Positions 6,744 through 8,332 of a DNA stretch of 8,332 nt are shown here, in pieces. How positions within the stretch are numbered: position 1 is the stretch's first letter; each line of letters opens with the position of its first letter. The stretch is from NCBI GenBank assembly GCA_002724815.1, contig PBPV01000083.1, positions 6,813 through 15,144 on the forward strand, given 5' to 3'. Under the pieces are notes generated by a model that did no database searches, was not told where the DNA came from, and saw only the letters and a program-made list of their open reading frames with translations. The stretch comes from Methanobacteriota archaeon (GTDB taxonomy: Archaea; Thermoplasmatota; Poseidoniia; Poseidoniales; Thalassarchaeaceae). The translations under genes and the position numbers were made by a program.

Positions 6744-7337
6744 TTACTGCGAATTTCGGTTCTTTTTGCAGATTTCAATGAAATTCTGGAACATGTTTTG
6801 TCCATATTCTGAATCATTGACCTCTGGGTGGAACTGCAGTCCGAATCGGTCGCCTTTTTCATTCTCCATTCCCTGAACAAGGCAAGATTGGCTGCTTGCC
6901 GTAATGAAGAATCCCTCGGGGACAACACTGACTTCATCATTGTGTGATTCCCAAACCGTTTGTACATCTGGTGTGTCAGCAAAAATTTGCCCACCGCCAT
7001 TTGCCAAGGTGATTTGCGCTGCACCGAACTCTGGTTCAGCTGCTTCCGCTGCAGCCCCTCCATAGTAACCGGCCATGAATTGATGGCCTGCACAGATGCC
7101 CAATATGGGGATGTTCAACTCGAGATAAGCTCCGCAATTGCCCAACTCACCAGTGAGGCCCACCCTAGCGGCACCCCCAGATAGAATGAGGCCGTCGAGT
7201 TGCCTGAGATCTGAGACTGGAGTTGTGTTCTCAATGATCTGTGTATCCACACCAAGGTAACGCAACATTCGCCATTCTCGATGGGTCCATTGTCCGCCGT
7301 TGTCGACGACATCGATGACCAAGGGTGGCTCACTCAT
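6744..7337 (-). CDS. guaAA: GMP synthase, glutamine amidotransferase subunit (subunit A)
   Basis: Seen: 197 residues from ATG 7337. VIDVVDNGGQWTHREWRMLRYLG (8-29) is the typical archaeal GuaA-A opening. ILSGGAARVGLTGELGNCG (51-69) is followed by the nucleophile elbow PILGICAGHQ with Cys82. VWESHNDEV (128-136) precedes LQFHPEVNDSEYG with catalytic His170 and Glu172. Known: this class I amidotransferase hydrolyses glutamine and passes ammonia to the separate ATP-pyrophosphatase subunit (GuaAB), which converts XMP to GMP. The length fits the roughly 190-residue archaeal subunit, whereas bacteria have one fused protein. The synthetase subunit is not in this window. The frame stays open up to 7466, but those extra residues overlap the neighbouring gene and do not resemble the family. 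The start lies 40 bases after the upstream stop. No Shine-Dalgarno site is obvious. Confidence 0.94.
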   Translation of the reverse strand: MSEPPLVIDVVDNGGQWTHREWRMLRYLGVDTQIIENTTPVSDLRQLDGLILSGGAARVGLTGELGNCGAYLELNIPILGICAGHQFMAGYYGGAAAEAAEPEFGAAQITLANGGGQIFADTPDVQTVWESHNDEVSVVPEGFFITASSQSCLVQGMENEKGDRFGLQFHPEVNDSEYGQNMFQNFIEICKKNRNSQ

Positions 7338-7377
7338 CGCTGCTTGCCGAGGTTGACGCTCAATCAAGGTGACGCTG

Positions 7378-8332
7378 TCACAAGTCCGCCAATTCACTGT
7401 AATACAGTACGCGCATACTGTGCTCAAACGCGGCCGCATTACCCCATGCTTCCAACAAATCTGCACCTAATGCATACAGTCCATGGCCTCGGGCAACGAA
7501 CAATTTGTTGCCCGTTTGTTTGAGGGCTTCTGTGATTTCAACCAAGTACCCCTCCATGTCGTTGTATTGGACGTCTACGATGGTGGCTCGGCCAAAGGTT
7601 GAACGCCCCTCAAAATCAGTGGGAACTAGGGCGTAGCGGTCTTTCTCCAAACTCATGGCTGTGGTGTATGGAGCTGCAACATGTACGCAGGCGCCCCGGC
7701 CTTCGTGCTCCAAACTGGCGATGGCCAAAGCGACGCTGTGGATTTGCCAATCTTCACTGGCTCGATTGGGTGCGGCATCGCCTAAGCGTCCCGTGATGAG
7801 ATCACCTTCATTCATGAGGGCCAACGCTGCTCCTTGTCGAGTAATATGAACCAGTCCGGGTGAAGTGGTCGAAAGGAGACTGAAGGAACCCGCGGTTCCA
7901 TGTGTTAGGCCGCCCTTTTGCAATTGTCGACCTAAGGTGGCAAACATGCCTACAACATCACCAGGAACAACATATCCATCACCTACAATGGGAGGCATGG
8001 CTGGGTTCTCAACCTCTTGGATCACATCTACGGCAGCAGCCATACTCTTCTTCAACGACTCGTTTTCTTCCCGCAACTGGGTCAGTTCAGCCTTTTCGTC
8101 ACCTTCTACGGTGCGCTTTGCCGCCGCGACTTTCTCTTGTCCAGCTTCAATCACAATTGTGGAACCCGTCGCCATACTCTGAGCACCGGCAGGAGCTGAA
8201 GGAGCAGTGGAAGGTGGGCCCGCAGGAGGTGTTGGAGCGGAACCACCGAACATGGCTCGTCCGCCCGAACTTCCCGGTGGGCCGCTGGGTGGGCCGCTGG
8301 GTGGGCCGCTGGGTGGACCACTGGGTGGTGGT
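7378..8332 (-). CDS. PPSG-repeat, coiled-coil, class II aldolase/adducin-fold protein; 5' end beyond window
   Basis: Seen: the frame is open from the right edge to TGA at 7378-7380, so the true start is outside. Numbering from the internal Met at 8253, the part before it is (PPSG)n followed by a Gly/Ser-rich stretch. Residues 1-30 are Pro/Ala-rich. Residues 50-82 look like a coiled coil (EKAELTQLREENESLKKSM). Residues 97-291 have the class II aldolase/adducin order: KGGLTHGTAGSFSLL (113-127), LVHITRQGAAL (134-144), ASEDWQIH (165-172), ACVHVAAPYTTAM (188-200) and ARGHGLYALG (254-263). Known: class II aldolases hold Zn with three His, two of them from an HTH motif. Here H191 and H257 are present, as is E167 at the acidic position, but the second His of HTH is Ala193 and the Asn of GNxS is Ser123. 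Inference: not an ordinary sugar-phosphate aldolase; it may be a scaffold or altered enzyme, possibly multimeric. Confidence 0.82.
   Translation of the reverse strand, partial: PPPSGPPSGPPSGPPSGPPGSSGGRAMFGGSAPTPPAGPPSTAPSAPAGAQSMATGSTIVIEAGQEKVAAAKRTVEGDEKAELTQLREENESLKKSMAAAVDVIQEVENPAMPPIVGDGYVVPGDVVGMFATLGRQLQKGGLTHGTAGSFSLLSTTSPGLVHITRQGAALALMNEGDLITGRLGDAAPNRASEDWQIHSVALAIASLEHEGRGACVHVAAPYTTAMSLEKDRYALVPTDFEGRSTFGRATIVDVQYNDMEGYLVEITEALKQTGNKLFVARGHGLYALGADLLEAWGNAAAFEHSMRVLYYSELADL
8276..8332. repeat. 12-base tandem repeat encoding PPSG units
   Basis: On the plus strand the unit GGTGGGCCGCTG occurs at 8276-8287, 8288-8299 and 8300-8311 without change, then at 8312-8323 with two substitutions (GGTGGACCACTG), then a partial unit reaches the window edge. 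The array is in frame with the minus-strand gene and encodes repeated Pro-Pro-Ser-Gly. The exact DNA identity of three units points to recent slippage or expansion rather than old protein-level conservation. The total copy number is unknown because the array continues outside. Confidence 0.92.

Noticed and set aside
6641..7093. A 150-codon minus-strand open frame
   Set aside because: It lies mostly inside guaAA in another frame, and its translation is basic and featureless.
7338..7466. N-terminal extension of the GMP synthase subunit in the same frame
   Set aside because: It overlaps 89 bases of the neighbouring aldolase-like gene and has no similarity to the family. The ATG at 7337 gives the normal archaeal N-terminus and length.
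1..8332. CRISPR arrays, insertion sequences, attachment sites and phage genes
   Set aside because: No spaced direct repeats, no transposase or integrase motifs, and no duplicated tRNA 3' end near 5363 were seen.

Overview
The window looks like housekeeping DNA from an archaeon, most likely a marine planktonic euryarchaeon of the Poseidoniia (Marine Group II/III) type. Three things seen directly support Archaea: a 48-residue RpoP/Rpb12 RNA polymerase subunit, a stand-alone glutamine amidotransferase subunit of the split archaeal GMP synthase, and a replication factor C (RFC) clamp-loader subunit. The tRNA gene also has no encoded CCA. The marine group assignment is inference, based on the large secreted beta-propeller protein and the overall gene mix. 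No phylogenetic marker here fixes the genus.

All eight protein genes lie on the minus strand, so transcription runs from the right edge to the left. From right to left they are: a partial gene for a PPSG-repeat, coiled-coil, class II aldolase-fold protein; guaAA; rpoP; an RFC small-subunit-like ATPase; then a plus-strand tRNA-Arg(CCU); a four-helix membrane protein of unknown function; an SdhA-like flavoprotein; a secreted FG-GAP/PQQ-like propeller protein; and a HIT-family nucleotide hydrolase cut off by the left edge. Spacers are about 20 to 65 bases, except the roughly 136-base stretch that holds the tRNA. No stretch longer than 300 bases lacks a gene.

The right half (aldolase-like, guaAA, rpoP, rfc-like) is tightly spaced, with gaps of about 40, 56 and 39 bases, and may be one transcription unit joining purine synthesis, transcription and replication functions. 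The tRNA interrupts the series on the opposite strand. It converges on the rfc-like gene with 4 bases between them and diverges from the membrane-protein gene. The left half (membrane protein, flavoprotein, propeller, HIT) shows no obvious common pathway.

I see no CRISPR array, mobile element, phage gene or defence cassette. The recurring oddity is that three recognisable enzyme folds have lost family-defining active-site residues. The SdhA-like protein lacks three of four substrate residues and the FAD-linking His, the class II aldolase-like protein lacks one Zn-binding His, and the RFC-like ATPase has EDAD in place of DEAD and no sensor-1 Asn. These are the best places to look for undescribed biology. 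The four-helix membrane protein, which I could not assign to any family, is a further candidate.
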